This document shows positions 62,666 through 64,000 of a DNA stretch of 64,000 nucleotides, piece after piece (position 1 is the stretch's first letter; each line of letters begins with the position of its first letter). The stretch is from contig JAEOAD010000024.1 of NCBI GenBank assembly GCA_036365145.1, positions 10,696,501 through 10,760,500 of the forward strand, written 5' to 3'. Below the pieces are notes generated by a model, which was not told the origin of the DNA, did no database searches, and worked only from the letters and a program-made list of their open reading frames with translations. Made by a program: the position numbers and the translations under genes. Source of the stretch: Orientallactaga sibirica (taxonomy: Eukaryota; Chordata; Mammalia; Rodentia; Dipodidae).

Positions 62666-64000
62666 ATACATTTTGAGCAGAAAGATGGCTATATTCTGGG
62701 TACTGTAAGGTATTGAGAAATTCCAGTTTTGCTTCTGTTGGTTTCTACCCTCTTCCTCATTTTCTAGGATAACTCTAAGGAAGACAAGCAAAACCGTTCA
62801 GGGTATACTTTAAAAGCCATGGCTGTGTTATAAATTTTTCTAGCAACCATATTTAAGCATGAATCCTGAAGCAGGATGAGAGCAAGACTTCCATTAAAAA
62901 GAATGAGAAATGCATCATTTCTATCCTGAAACAGATTCCAACACACACTCATAGAGGATTAATCTTAATTTTGTCAATTTATATTTACTTTGTGAGGAGA
63001 ACCCTGGCCCATTAAGCTAACAGACTCTTGTAACTAAAGTGGTTTTAGCTTTAACAAGATACTGATAACTTGTACTTTCTTTCAAGCCATCTGCTACTTA
63101 TTTACATGAATTATACCACAACACAATTTGCAAATAGTGTCATTAATCTATATGAATTGACATTACCAAGCAGTTGAGTGATTTTTAGTTTTGGAAATCA
63201 TTTTACCTCTTGTGTTTCCTCTAGGGTGTTATAATGCTGTGTAAATTCTAAATGGTCAGTTAATGAGTTAACAAATTAAATGATCTGAGAGTTAGCTCCA
63301 CAAGATTCTTAAAAAGTGCTGACATAAAAGAAAATTGTTTTGGAAGAATTTTGGATGGCTCTTTTGTCCTCTTATTTTTCCAGTAAAAATTCTCTCCCTC
63401 TAGTAAGTCGAACCTGGAATTGTATAGCTAGACCACCAGAATACAGTGAGGAAATCTCATAAAAAATGCCCTATGAAATTGTTAGTGGTGTCTATCATAA
63501 AGATTTTGTTCCAGGCATATTTCATTATATTTTATAGCATCTTGTTTATGATGACCCTTGGGGAAATTTCTTACAGGTTTAGTAGCAGGAATAATTGCAC
63601 TTCTCCTGAGTAAATTGGTTTGCCTTTATCATAGATGTTGTAAATTATGAAATTGATCAGATTTCTTTTTTTTTTTTTTTTTATTTGGCCTCTAGGAAAC
63701 TTAGAGTCAAATTGAAATCTATCTGGCAGAAAGGCTATAGCCTTTATAGTTTGATTTCCTTCTCTGACAGCTCTGCTCATGGTCTCATTTACTATCACTA
63801 TAGAAGCTTTCTTTTCTGCCCTCCCTCTCTTGTGCCTGTATCTAATGCAGTTTGTATTCTAGCAATACTCCATCATTGTAAAGCATGCTAGGTCCTTTGG
63901 AAGTTATTGATATTGTGGTAACAAAAATGCTGCAATTAACTGTACATTAGAATGTGATACAAGTTATTTCAGTTTATGTCACATGTATGTATACCATGCT

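Larger units (their letters stand above)
59749..64000 (-). other. KLHL1: KLHL1 intron upstream of the BACK exon (partial)
   Basis: Sequence on the 5' side of the BACK exon in gene orientation; the intron continues beyond the window. It ends in a good acceptor with a TTTTCTCTCC tract directly before AG at 59750-59749. It holds a (CA)n, a (TG)n, one 'aataaa-tail' rodent repeat, a B4-like repeat and an L1 3' fragment, listed separately. From 62670 to 64000 I see only AT-rich intronic sequence with a T tract at 63664-63682 and no exon-like frame. Confidence 0.85.

Overview
The window is mammalian, and specifically rodent, genomic DNA. It is AT-rich and CpG-poor, with split coding exons carrying GT-AG splice sites, and it is saturated with B1 (7SL-derived), B2-like and ID-like (tRNA-derived) SINEs, decayed L1 pieces and long microsatellites. 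The SINE consensus types (a B2-like element beginning 'gctggagagatggctta' and ending in a CT-rich tract plus AATAAA-type tail; a B1 with 'ccaccctgagactacat') look to me like those of a jerboa-type rodent (Dipodoidea, e.g. Jaculus) rather than mouse or rat. That species guess is from memory and tentative.

The one native gene is KLHL1 (kelch-like 1), read on the minus strand. Two exons are visible. The exon at 59536-59748 (213 nt, 71 codons, phase 0 to 0) encodes part of the BACK domain. The next exon at 19542-19728 (187 nt, phase 0 to 1) encodes the end of BACK, the linker and the start of the first kelch blade. The 39.8-kb intron between them and the flanking partial introns (1-19541 and 59749-64000) make up the rest of the window. 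The gene's 5' exons lie beyond base 64000 and its 3' exons before base 1.

The second protein-derived object is a processed retrocopy of PCYT1A (CTP:phosphocholine cytidylyltransferase alpha), inserted at about 24113-26153 on the plus strand, antisense to KLHL1. It is intronless, keeps a CpG-rich 5' leader, and ends in 27 A. It has a frame-breaking deletion next to the conserved RTEGIS motif and a second deletion/frameshift near the C-terminus, so I call it a pseudogene.

Everything else is intronic repeat. There are about 30 B2-like SINEs and about 14 B1 SINEs, many with readable target-site duplications. There are L1 3' pieces in both orientations and about a dozen copies of a medium-length rodent repeat recognisable by 'ttattttggcttaca' or 'tttattgaagcttacag'. 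Long (TG)n, (TA)n, (TCTA)n, (AAAT)n, (GA)n and (GAA)n tracts are also present. A strong CTCF-like motif (32410-32424), a canonical G-quadruplex motif (42850-42873), a 115-nt pure purine GAA-type tract (49209-49323) and several inverted repeat pairs are the most noteworthy non-coding signals. I found no functional RNA gene, CRISPR array, operon or previously undescribed system.
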